Below, in pieces: positions 8,580-16,404 of a stretch of DNA of 64,000 nucleotides (positions are counted from its first letter, which is position 1; each line of letters opens with the position of its first letter). The translations under genes and the position numbers were made by a program. This stretch comes from an uncultured Schlesneria sp. (GTDB lineage: Bacteria > Planctomycetota > Planctomycetia > Planctomycetales > Planctomycetaceae): positions 21,977-85,976 of the forward strand of contig CAILLA010000206.1 in the NCBI GenBank assembly GCA_903834925.1, given 5' to 3'. The notes under the pieces were generated by a model. It did no database searches. It worked only from the letters and a program-made list of their open reading frames with translations, and was not told where the DNA came from.

Positions 8580-10007
8580 ATGAGACTTACCGACTTGTCG
8601 AAATATCTGATTCTATTGTGTTTCGTCGTATGCTCGTCGCAAGAGATGACCGCATTCGGAAATCCCTTGGGAAGTGCCACGCCAAAGGCTCCTGTTCATG
8701 TCTTCTATATCGATCCGGTCAAAGGGAGCATGAACGGTGATGGATCAATAGCAAGGCCATGGAGTACGCTTGAAGCAGTTGTCGCCGCGAATTTGATCAA
8801 CGGACAAGACAAGGCCAGCGGTGCCGTTCACGCAGGAGATTTGATTTATCTGTACAACGGTAATCATGGTTCGGTTGATTTGAGCACCTATTCGGGCAAG
8901 TTCGTCAATACGGATTTTATTACGATTCAAGCTGCCCCCTCGAATACACCCGTACTCAACAAACTGACGCTCGAATCCTGCTCGCATTGGGCGATTCGCG
9001 GGCTGACCTTCTTGAATCCAACAACTATCCCTCAGAATTACATCCTTGTGCGATTCAATCAATGCGACAACATCCTTTTTGACAGTAACACGATTTACTC
9101 CCAGAGCGACGTCTCAAAGTGGACGCCCACCAACTGGCAAACTTCTTCCGCTTATTACGGCCTGTACTTCACAGGTGTCTCATCGACTTTGACCAATAAT
9201 ACGATCAAGAATATCCAAAACGGTGTTTATATTGGTGGCGATGGCGTGATCCTGAAAAGCAATACGATTGATTACTTTTCAAATGATGGAATCGAGTTCT
9301 CTGCTGGCAACTCGGTCATACAGTCTAACCGTGTCACAAACCATTATGGGCATTATGACACGGGCCTTCACGCGGATTTGATTCAAGGTTGGACCGTTGG
9401 CGGCCTGGTCACAAGCAACGTCGTGATTGACAGCAATATCGTGATTGCATCGACCGGGACCTATCCGCAAATTCCACCCGTCCCGACTTGCGTTGGCGTC
9501 GATATGATCCAGGGTATCTCAATTTTTGACGGGGTGTGGAACAATGTTACCGTGACAAACAATGTCGTAGCGGCAGCCGCCTATCACGGGATGGGTTTTT
9601 ACGGAGTCTCAAACTCTGTGATTGCCAATAACACTGTCATCAGGCAGGGGGCAGATCAGAATTATGTTGCGTGGATTGGTGTATTTGAAAGCGCCGGACA
9701 AACCGTAACGAACACGGTCGTCCGCAATAATATCGCCAACAACTTTCAAATCTCTGTCGCCGGAACGGTCAATGATCACAACATTTCATTGAGCAACAAT
9801 AATGTGTGGAATAATGTTTCATCCAATACAATCGTCCTCGATCCGACAAAGGTCTTCGTGACCTACCAGCCATCGACGGCTACGTTTAATCTGAATTTAA
9901 GTAAAACCAGCCCCGCCGTTGGCACGGGTACATCGCGCTCAGCACCTAAACTGAACATTCTTGGCGGTACTCGTAACACCCTGAAAGAGAATATCGGTGC
10001 GTATTAG
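8580..10007 (+). CDS. Exported right-handed parallel beta-helix protein
   Basis: A 475-residue protein. ATG at 8580 is chosen over the upstream TTG because GGAGG lies 5 bp before it and a signal peptide follows directly (residues 1 to about 26). After FYIDPVKGSMNGDGSIARPWSTL, a typical start of pectate-lyase-like proteins, come many Asn-rich beta-helix coils (SNTIYSQ, NNTIKNI, SNTIDYF, SNVVIDSNIVI, NNVVAAA, NNTVIRQ, NNIANNF). The fold is used by polysaccharide lyases and hydrolases and by surface adhesins; I see no assignable catalytic set. The preceding DNA is AT-rich and a strong terminator follows, so it is likely a single-gene unit. Confidence 0.85.
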   Translation: MRLTDLSKYLILLCFVVCSSQEMTAFGNPLGSATPKAPVHVFYIDPVKGSMNGDGSIARPWSTLEAVVAANLINGQDKASGAVHAGDLIYLYNGNHGSVDLSTYSGKFVNTDFITIQAAPSNTPVLNKLTLESCSHWAIRGLTFLNPTTIPQNYILVRFNQCDNILFDSNTIYSQSDVSKWTPTNWQTSSAYYGLYFTGVSSTLTNNTIKNIQNGVYIGGDGVILKSNTIDYFSNDGIEFSAGNSVIQSNRVTNHYGHYDTGLHADLIQGWTVGGLVTSNVVIDSNIVIASTGTYPQIPPVPTCVGVDMIQGISIFDGVWNNVTVTNNVVAAAAYHGMGFYGVSNSVIANNTVIRQGADQNYVAWIGVFESAGQTVTNTVVRNNIANNFQISVAGTVNDHNISLSNNNVWNNVSSNTIVLDPTKVFVTYQPSTATFNLNLSKTSPAVGTGTSRSAPKLNILGGTRNTLKENIGAY

Positions 10008-10016
10008 CATGAAGTC

Positions 10017-10070
10017 ATCACAAGTAAGCCCTGGTACTCCAATTGAGGAGACCAGGCACTTGTGATTTTC
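10017..10070 (+). terminator. Strong intrinsic terminator
   Basis: ATCACAAGT and ACTTGTGAT enclose CCTGGT/ACCAGG and an AATT loop region, followed by TTTTC. It lies 10 bp after the beta-helix gene and before the convergent Ldh gene end, so it may serve both strands. Confidence 0.8.
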
Positions 10071-10094
10071 TAACGTCGATTGTTTTTTGTCGGA

Positions 10095-11141
10095 TCACCC
10101 CACGCTGGGAATACCGACTTCCTTCGATGCGGCGATGTTACAGATTTTTTTCCAGGTGTTTTCATCAATTGGGATTCCTGCCGCTTCGCGTCGGGAACGT
10201 TCGCGTGATTCAGGCTCACCAGGCAACAGAATCTCATCGAACCCCATCATCAGACGGCTCGACTTCACGAATTTCCCCAATGCGTCTATCTCGTTTGCGT
10301 AAAACTCGGTTCCGCAAAATGCGGCGGGATCGAGGAGAAAGACCATAAAACCATTGGCCACCCGAGACACGCCGGACTTACTGCAACCCGCCCCGGTCAA
10401 CGCACCCGCAAACACTTCACAAAATATGGAAAGCGCAAATCCCTTATGGCCTGACATCGGCAGCAGTGCACCAGGTGGGTCGGCATAGTACTCTTCAGGA
10501 CTTGTGGACGGCGCGCCTTGCCCGTTCACGAAAAGTCCCGGAGCCAATTGCTCGCCCTTGTTCCTGGCAACTTTGATCTTTCCCTCCGCGACAGTACATG
10601 TCGACAGATCCATCACGAGATCGGACTCATCCGATAACGGTGCGCCTCCCACAAGCGGGTTGGCACTCAATCGCCGCTCGCAACCGCCGTGGGGCGCTAC
10701 AAGGACTCCTGCACCGTGTGTATTGGTCATCCCAAAACCAACAAGCCCCGCTTCGGCAGCCATCTCCATGAACTCGCCAACTCGTCCAAGGTGGCCTGAG
10801 CAACGTAACGAGAGAATGCAGGCACCCTCTTGCTTTGCCTTCGTAATTCCAAGGTTTAACGCCTCGCGCCCAACGACCTGACCAAAACCGAAGTTCCCGT
10901 TTACGATCAAAATACAGGACTGTTCGCGAACGACTTCCAGATGACCTGTCGGAATTACCCAACCTCGCTGAACCCAGTCGACATATTCGATGATTCTGAT
11001 CACACCATGTGAATCGTGCCCTTTGAGGTTGGCCAGCACCAGCGACTTAGCCACCTGCAGAGCTTCGGCAGACGGGATGCCGCTTCTTTCAAAAATTGCC
11101 GTTGTAAATGATGTCAGAGCCTGGGCATCAATCGTGGGCAT
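10095..11141 (-). CDS. Ldh-family NAD(P)-dependent oxidoreductase (malate/L-lactate type)
   Basis: A 348-residue member of the Ldh_2 (malate/L-lactate/sulfolactate/ureidoglycolate dehydrogenase) family. Visible family features: KGHDSHGVIRI near residue 40, SGHLGRVGEF, GMTNTHGAGVLVAPHGG, ANPLVGGAP, and SGHKGFALSIFCEVFAGALTG in the C-terminal part. ATG at 11141 is preferred because AAGGA precedes it by 8 bp; an in-frame ATG at 11186 is less likely. The enzyme reduces 2-oxo acids or oxidises 2-hydroxy acids with NAD(P); the substrate cannot be told from sequence. It is cytoplasmic and appears to be a single gene. Confidence 0.88.
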   Translation of the reverse strand: MPTIDAQALTSFTTAIFERSGIPSAEALQVAKSLVLANLKGHDSHGVIRIIEYVDWVQRGWVIPTGHLEVVREQSCILIVNGNFGFGQVVGREALNLGITKAKQEGACILSLRCSGHLGRVGEFMEMAAEAGLVGFGMTNTHGAGVLVAPHGGCERRLSANPLVGGAPLSDESDLVMDLSTCTVAEGKIKVARNKGEQLAPGLFVNGQGAPSTSPEEYYADPPGALLPMSGHKGFALSIFCEVFAGALTGAGCSKSGVSRVANGFMVFLLDPAAFCGTEFYANEIDALGKFVKSSRLMMGFDEILLPGEPESRERSRREAAGIPIDENTWKKICNIAASKEVGIPSVG

Positions 11142-11385
11142 TGGTTTTTCCTTGGGGACTCGTTGCTTGAGGATGCGGGGGATCACAAAACCGCCATCAT
11201 CGCTGTGAATGATGAGCCTTTCAAGAAAGACAGCGACCGAACCAAGTTCCCAACGAACAACATTCGGAGAACAGTGTCAATTTGCTGTTGCAGCGATTGA
11301 CCGAGATCGTCCATGATCTCCGAAGCCAACGGGGACTCGGGTTGGTACGATGCACCCAACGTTTCCATCGAACAGGAAGTTGTCC

Positions 11386-12681
11386 ATGACTGAAGAACTC
11401 GCTCCCCAACCATCACAGAGCTGGCAGGAGCGCCTCGCTCAAATCATGGAGACGATGCGGGAACTGAGTACTCAAACTGATCCGCAATCGATGGTTCACG
11501 AGTATTACGAGCGAATGCGGCAGGTCAATCCCCATATCGATCGAAGGCTGTCGATGAGTCGCCGTGGGCTGACCTATCCTCAATTTCGAATCACTCGCTA
11601 CAGCGAATGGGACGTCGAAATCAATCCCTGGAAAGAGACCGCTCGACTTCCCTTGTTATCAGGCGGAATTCTGGCCGAGTTGATCTACGGGAACGAAGCT
11701 CGAATTATCAATGATCTGGTCGTCTCGCCGGATGATCCAGCTGTCGAGTACTTATCTGAACAGCGATCGCTGCAGGCATTGCCACTTATGGATCAAGGGC
11801 TGTCGCTGAATATGTCGTTGCATACGCGCCGAGTTCCCGACGGGTTTTCGTACGAAAGATTGCCAGAAGCGGTCTGGCTGGCAAATCTGTTTGGTCGAGC
11901 CACTAATAACCTGGTACTGGCAGGTCGGTTGAAAGATGCCTACGAAGAGATCGACCGCGAACTCAAAGCGGTCGCACGCATCCAGCGGTCATTGCTACCG
12001 ATGACGCTTCCCGAGATTCCGAATCTGCGACTGGCCGCGCATTACCAGACCGCTCGTCGGGCGGGTGGTGACTATTACGACTTCTTCCCGTTAGCTGACG
12101 GTCGATGGGGCCTGTTGATTGCTGATGTGAGTGGTCATGGGACTCCTGCTGCCGTCATGATGGCGGTGATGCATAGCATCGCTCACGCCTTTCCCGGCAC
12201 GACGATCTCACCGAGCGATATGTTGAATTACCTCAACAAGAAGCTCTGTCAACATTACGTCGGTTCGAGCGGCACGTTCGTGACCGCTTTCTATGCCATC
12301 TTTGATCCGCAGTCACGCCGTCTGTCTTATTCGTCAGCGGGCCATAATCCCCCTCGCTGGCGATTGAATGAGCAGGGGAAAATCTATTCTCTCCAGCATG
12401 CTCAACACTTTCCGCTCGGCGTGACCACCATGTTCGAGGCGGTCGAAGCCTCCGTCCAACTCAATCCTGGCGATCAATTGATCTTGTACACAGATGGAAT
12501 TGTCGAAGCCACGAATTCCCGAAATGAACTTTACGGATTGGAACGACTCGACCAGGAACTGTCGGTCAGTACTCCCAATCCAGAGGCCATGATCGCCACG
12601 CTATTGAAATCTCTGGATGAATACACGGGCGGAGCCGCCCCGTCCGATGATCGTACGATCGTGATCGGAACAATTTCCTGA
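11386..12681 (+). CDS. GAF-like/SpoIIE-type PP2C phosphatase
   Basis: A 431-residue protein. The N-terminal half (about 50-190) looks like a GAF-type sensory domain, then a short helix (LKDAYEEIDRELKAVARIQ) leads to a SpoIIE/PPM phosphatase domain from about 205. Metal-binding motifs are present: GGDYYDFFPL, LLIADVSGHGTPAAVMM, LIDLYTDG-type LILYTDGIVEATN, and SDDRTIVI at the end. Such proteins dephosphorylate anti-sigma-factor antagonists or similar regulators (RsbU type). ATG at 11386 is chosen for the AGGAAG 6 bp upstream; ATG at 11350 is in frame. No partner anti-sigma gene is adjacent. Confidence 0.88.
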   Translation: MTEELAPQPSQSWQERLAQIMETMRELSTQTDPQSMVHEYYERMRQVNPHIDRRLSMSRRGLTYPQFRITRYSEWDVEINPWKETARLPLLSGGILAELIYGNEARIINDLVVSPDDPAVEYLSEQRSLQALPLMDQGLSLNMSLHTRRVPDGFSYERLPEAVWLANLFGRATNNLVLAGRLKDAYEEIDRELKAVARIQRSLLPMTLPEIPNLRLAAHYQTARRAGGDYYDFFPLADGRWGLLIADVSGHGTPAAVMMAVMHSIAHAFPGTTISPSDMLNYLNKKLCQHYVGSSGTFVTAFYAIFDPQSRRLSYSSAGHNPPRWRLNEQGKIYSLQHAQHFPLGVTTMFEAVEASVQLNPGDQLILYTDGIVEATNSRNELYGLERLDQELSVSTPNPEAMIATLLKSLDEYTGGAAPSDDRTIVIGTIS

Positions 12682-12712
12682 GTTCGTTAGAGCTTTCCAA
12701 CTGAAGTACGAC

Positions 12713-15028
12713 TTATGGCTTTACCTGTCTCGGGTGAATTGCGCCGGGTGCGTCAACAGAACTTGTCTTACCCAGGCTGGCAATCCATTGCTCGACAAGA
12801 TTGACCGCCTCATGATCAACAACCCTGGACGCAACATGCGGCATTCGGCCCAAGCCTGCTAATTTCATCCGTTCGAGGACGAGTGAACGCTCGGGCTCAC
12901 CAGGAACAATAATCCTTGGGTCACGCAGCTTGAACGTCCCTTGGCCCGGCCGAGTATTGACCGTCAGAGTCTCTGACAGCGGAGTCGATGCCTGTAATTC
13001 AAATTCCGCATTTCCACCACCCCACTTACGGTGGCAATGGGCACAATTGGCATGGAGATACGACCGGGCACGCAACTGAAGATTGGCACTGGAATCGTGA
13101 TAGTCCACAAGCCGCGGCAACTCCTCTGGGGGCTTTGGCAGCCTGTTTTCAAACACGCCAAGTTGATCCAGAGTCGACAACTGATTCGCAGTCTGACCAC
13201 CATAATCATGCGACTTATTCATCTGCAGTGTCGTGACCCCCAAGGCATATTTTGAGGCCATCGTATGGCACAAAGTGCATTCGGCCCGACTAGGGAATCG
13301 CCACACTTGTTCTCGCTGTCCCCCTGGTGCGGAAGAATCCTTAATGGTCAGCGGGCGGTCGAGTCCCTCCTCCGCCAGTAATTCCGCATCGGTCTGCTCA
13401 GGATTCCAGACATACGTGTAACCCGACCAGTATTGCGCACCGTATTCGTCGTCGTCGCCTGGCATTTTCCGATATTGCATGATTCGAGTTTCCAGTCGTT
13501 GCGAACTGGCAGGCTTGCCCGCTTCCATTTCGATCGAAAACGTTTTGACCAGAACCGTTCCATCGGGAAATCGCCAGCCGACGTCCGGATATTCAGGACC
13601 ATGCGGATAGACGACGCTATCGAATTGAATTTTCGATTCACCTGGCAACGCGATAAAGCGATCCTTTCCCGCCCCATCCGACCAAAGCGGTGCATTAACC
13701 GAATAGGGAATCAATCCGGCCGCCGGAACATGGTCTTTGGTCGATGCAAACAGTCCTGTTTCGCTCAACTTGCGTGGAAAGGGTTTTGATTGGACCTGCG
13801 GCGGTGAGACAACAATCCGATGAAATCCCCCTCCGGCAAAGTCGACGAGATACACTTCACCGGTTGAGTCCTGTGCAAATTCCACAATCCGAATCTGCGT
13901 GTCCGCCAGTTGCCGGCTTTCAGCGACTTGATCCCCGTTTAACTTCAGCGACCAGACTTTACCGGTATCATAGTCACCGTAGATATAGGCACCTTTTAAC
14001 TCCGACAGCCGGTTCGACTGGTACACATAACCCCCCGTCAGCGATCGAAAGTCCGTATGGGAATGCTCGACCAGCGGAGCCTGAAACTCACCCGGCCCTT
14101 TGGGTCGTTCGGGGCGAAACGGGTGCTTTCCTTCGTTGACGCTCCAACCATAGTTGCCCCCTTTCTTGATCAGGTACACCATTTCCCACAAATCCTGACC
14201 GACTTCCCCGGCCCATAGCCGGTTCTGATTGTCGAAACTGAATTTCCAGACTTGTCGATGACCGAAAGACCAGATCTCGCCCCGTGCTCCAGGCAACCCT
14301 ACAAAGGGATTGTCTTTGGGAATCGAATACCCCCGATCGGCATCAGGATGATCGACATCGATTCTCAGGATCGAACCGAGCAAATCGGAAATATCTTGCC
14401 CGGTCTGCAATCCATCAGCGATCCCGCTGCCGTCCCCGGTCGCCACGTAGAGATACCCATCTCCACCAAACCGAATACAGCCGCCGTTATGTCCGCCGGA
14501 AGGCCATTCAAGAATCACTCGTTCGGTCTTGATGTCAGCGACAAGTGGTCCACGCGGATCAACCTGGAATCGGGATATCCGGCTGCCGTTCGGCTCGGTC
14601 AATCCCGGATCGCGAACGTACATGACATAGAAATACCCATTCGTGGCGAACTGAGGATGGAACGCCAGGGCGTACGTGACCTTATTGAGATCCAGTAGCA
14701 ACTTGGGCTGGTCGACATCCGGTCGAATTTCAAAGGTGAAGATCTTCCCTGGCCGAGTGGCCACGCCGAATCGTTGTTGGCCCGGCACAAGCCCGACAGA
14801 TAATGGCTCGAACAACCGGAGCTTTGGAAAGGCATTCTCGGTCGTATACGGATCAGGTGGCTCGGGAGATCCATGAATGTTCCCGGTCGTCCACAATTCT
14901 CGTTGGCGAAGATTGAACGGCTTCCTCGAGACCGGCTGTGGTTTCGATGCGGGATCGTCACAGTAGCCGACCGACTCGATCACGCAACTTGCGAATACAA
15001 AGCACACGACCAAACGCATTAACACCAT
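12713..15028 (-). CDS. PQQ-type sugar dehydrogenase with two CxxCH haem sites
   Basis: About 771 residues with a signal peptide in the first 23. Residues about 55-410 form a GDH-B/sorbosone-type six-bladed propeller (GGHNGGCIRFGGDGYLYVATGDG, RGEIWSFGHRQVWKFSFD, ALAFHPQF). The C-terminal half resembles the diheme SO2930-type cytochrome region, with CTLCH at 584 and CAHCH at 662 and a distal MP pair (GRMPHVAS) that may supply a Met ligand. Expected role: periplasmic oxidation of a sugar or aldehyde with electrons passed through c-haems. GTG/ATG choices upstream (15046, 15085) are possible; 15028 is favoured by AAGGTG and the signal peptide. Confidence 0.87.
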   Translation of the reverse strand: MVLMRLVVCFVFASCVIESVGYCDDPASKPQPVSRKPFNLRQRELWTTGNIHGSPEPPDPYTTENAFPKLRLFEPLSVGLVPGQQRFGVATRPGKIFTFEIRPDVDQPKLLLDLNKVTYALAFHPQFATNGYFYVMYVRDPGLTEPNGSRISRFQVDPRGPLVADIKTERVILEWPSGGHNGGCIRFGGDGYLYVATGDGSGIADGLQTGQDISDLLGSILRIDVDHPDADRGYSIPKDNPFVGLPGARGEIWSFGHRQVWKFSFDNQNRLWAGEVGQDLWEMVYLIKKGGNYGWSVNEGKHPFRPERPKGPGEFQAPLVEHSHTDFRSLTGGYVYQSNRLSELKGAYIYGDYDTGKVWSLKLNGDQVAESRQLADTQIRIVEFAQDSTGEVYLVDFAGGGFHRIVVSPPQVQSKPFPRKLSETGLFASTKDHVPAAGLIPYSVNAPLWSDGAGKDRFIALPGESKIQFDSVVYPHGPEYPDVGWRFPDGTVLVKTFSIEMEAGKPASSQRLETRIMQYRKMPGDDDEYGAQYWSGYTYVWNPEQTDAELLAEEGLDRPLTIKDSSAPGGQREQVWRFPSRAECTLCHTMASKYALGVTTLQMNKSHDYGGQTANQLSTLDQLGVFENRLPKPPEELPRLVDYHDSSANLQLRARSYLHANCAHCHRKWGGGNAEFELQASTPLSETLTVNTRPGQGTFKLRDPRIIVPGEPERSLVLERMKLAGLGRMPHVASRVVDHEAVNLVEQWIASLGKTSSVDAPGAIHPRQVKP

Positions 15029-15206
15029 GCCACACCTTGACCACATCTCTTGAGGATTCTCCGAGCATTTTGAAAGGGTTGGCATTCTATCCTAGACAAT
15101 GTACGCAAGCCAATTGAGTCCATCTCGAACCGTTTTTGAATGTGCGTCGACTGGTATTTAGCAAGACGATTGCTCTCTCAATGGCACGTCACGTCGGTAC
15201 CTTTTT

Positions 15207-15241
15207 GGAAAATCCTGGCGTTGCCCATCAGGTCGCCCAAG
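15207..15241 (+). repeat. Short repeat AATCCTGGCGTTGCCC, copy 3
   Basis: AAAATCCTGGCGTTGCCC followed by GGTCGCCCAAG, related to 7296-7325 and 7474-7500. It fills the end of the gap between two minus-strand genes and abuts the stop codon of the downstream gene. Confidence 0.5.
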
Positions 15242-16264
15242 TTACTTTTCGTTGTCTCGTTCAACGCGGATCTTTTGAATTTTTCGAGACTCCCTGGCGA
15301 ATGTCAGGCCGGTCTGATCTTCAAGATGGTCAAGAACCCGTCGAGCGTCTCGATCTTCGTGTCGAGTCTTGTCATCGACTGCTGCGCGGAAATTTTGATG
15401 CCATGAAATCTTCTCGTTGGGGGGATTTTCCACCGTACTATAAACGAGACGAGCCGGTTCAATGAACTTGCCAATATCCGCCAGGAATTCCGGGAAAGTC
15501 CCTTGTTGGACTTCTCCTTTGCCCGGTTGAAGCGTCGCCGCATAAAGCTCAAGCGGGGTATCAGCTTTGATGACGAACGGCGGTTTGATCTTCCCTCGGA
15601 CAACCACGATCGGCGCCTCGGCCTCGTACTGAACCAGCTTAACAGAAATGCCAAATTCGCGTTTAATCAGTGGTTCCAATGCGCCGAGAAGTTCCTCATC
15701 TGCCGTCCCTGCGCGAACGACAAAATCGCCTGTAATTCGCTTTCGCAAAAGCTTTTCAGGATCGTCCATCGAATAACGACTCACCGACATCAACATCGGG
15801 ATTAAGTCAACCAGGTCACCTCCATCGTCTTTGGGATCGGGAAAGTATGATGCGGCCGCGAAATTATTGGGTGGTTCGAGATTTCCATCGCGTTCATGGA
15901 ACACATAGCAATAGACATACATTCCATCCATTCCATGATCGGCGTTTCCAAAACGATCCTTCCAACGGTATTTGCGGTCGATGATACGCCCCGCCACAAA
16001 TGGGGGCTTGATGTACTTCACAAGCTGAGCTTTGGAATCGAGTCGGTATAACTCAAAGAATTCATCAATGGACTTTTGCTCGTCCGGCGTGGGAACCTTC
16101 GCTTTTGGTTTTTCATCCAATCCGGCTTGCGGCTCTTCCGCGCTGGCCAACGAAGCCGAATTTGTCCTTGCCAAATCAGATCCTGCGACAATAAATGCGG
16201 CGTAAATCAGAAATCGATTGGCGTGAGTAAACGCATTTATCGACCGATGCATGATATTTAACAT
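15242..16264 (-). CDS. Exported paralogue of the BlaR-like sensor's C-terminal module
   Basis: A 340-residue protein with a hydrophobic N-terminus (RFLIYAAFIVAG) that could be a signal peptide or anchor. From about residue 75 it parallels the last third of the adjacent BlaR-like protein: a KQLIKxIKPPFLPGRI-like start, an ERDGxL block, LLRKRITGDFVVRAGTADEEL, IVVVRGKIKPPFVI, then EKISWHQN and a closing VLDHLEDQTGLTF segment. The closing segment resembles the end of TIGR03435/DUF3738-type proteins (tentative). It is the last gene of the BlaI-BlaR operon and follows a decayed third copy of the same C-terminus. GTG at 16315 lies within that remnant, so ATG 16264 or 16252 is preferred. Confidence 0.7.
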   Translation of the reverse strand: MLNIMHRSINAFTHANRFLIYAAFIVAGSDLARTNSASLASAEEPQAGLDEKPKAKVPTPDEQKSIDEFFELYRLDSKAQLVKYIKPPFVAGRIIDRKYRWKDRFGNADHGMDGMYVYCYVFHERDGNLEPPNNFAAASYFPDPKDDGGDLVDLIPMLMSVSRYSMDDPEKLLRKRITGDFVVRAGTADEELLGALEPLIKREFGISVKLVQYEAEAPIVVVRGKIKPPFVIKADTPLELYAATLQPGKGEVQQGTFPEFLADIGKFIEPARLVYSTVENPPNEKISWHQNFRAAVDDKTRHEDRDARRVLDHLEDQTGLTFARESRKIQKIRVERDNEK

Positions 16265-16277
16265 TGCGGCGCTCAAT

Positions 16278-16402
16278 TCATTCTGGGCGGGAAGAAGGTG
16301 GCGCAGCAACTTCACTGCGAGTTACGACAACCTTTCGAAACTTGCGCGGCGCTATCGAAAAGGTAAGACCTGTTTGCTCTTCCAGATGTTTCAGGAAAGA
16401 AA
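16278..16402 (-). pseudogene. Decayed third copy of the sensor C-terminus
   Basis: Immediately after the stop of the BlaR-like gene, a shifted frame reads FLKHLEEQTGLTFSIAPRKF and continues RKVVVTRSEVAAPP to a stop at 16278. This parallels VLDHLEKQTGLKFTLENRTF in the intact gene and VLDHLEDQTGLTF in the downstream paralogue. There is no start codon or upstream domain, so it is a remnant left by tandem duplication and deletion. Confidence 0.7.
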
Positions 16403-16404
16403 AA

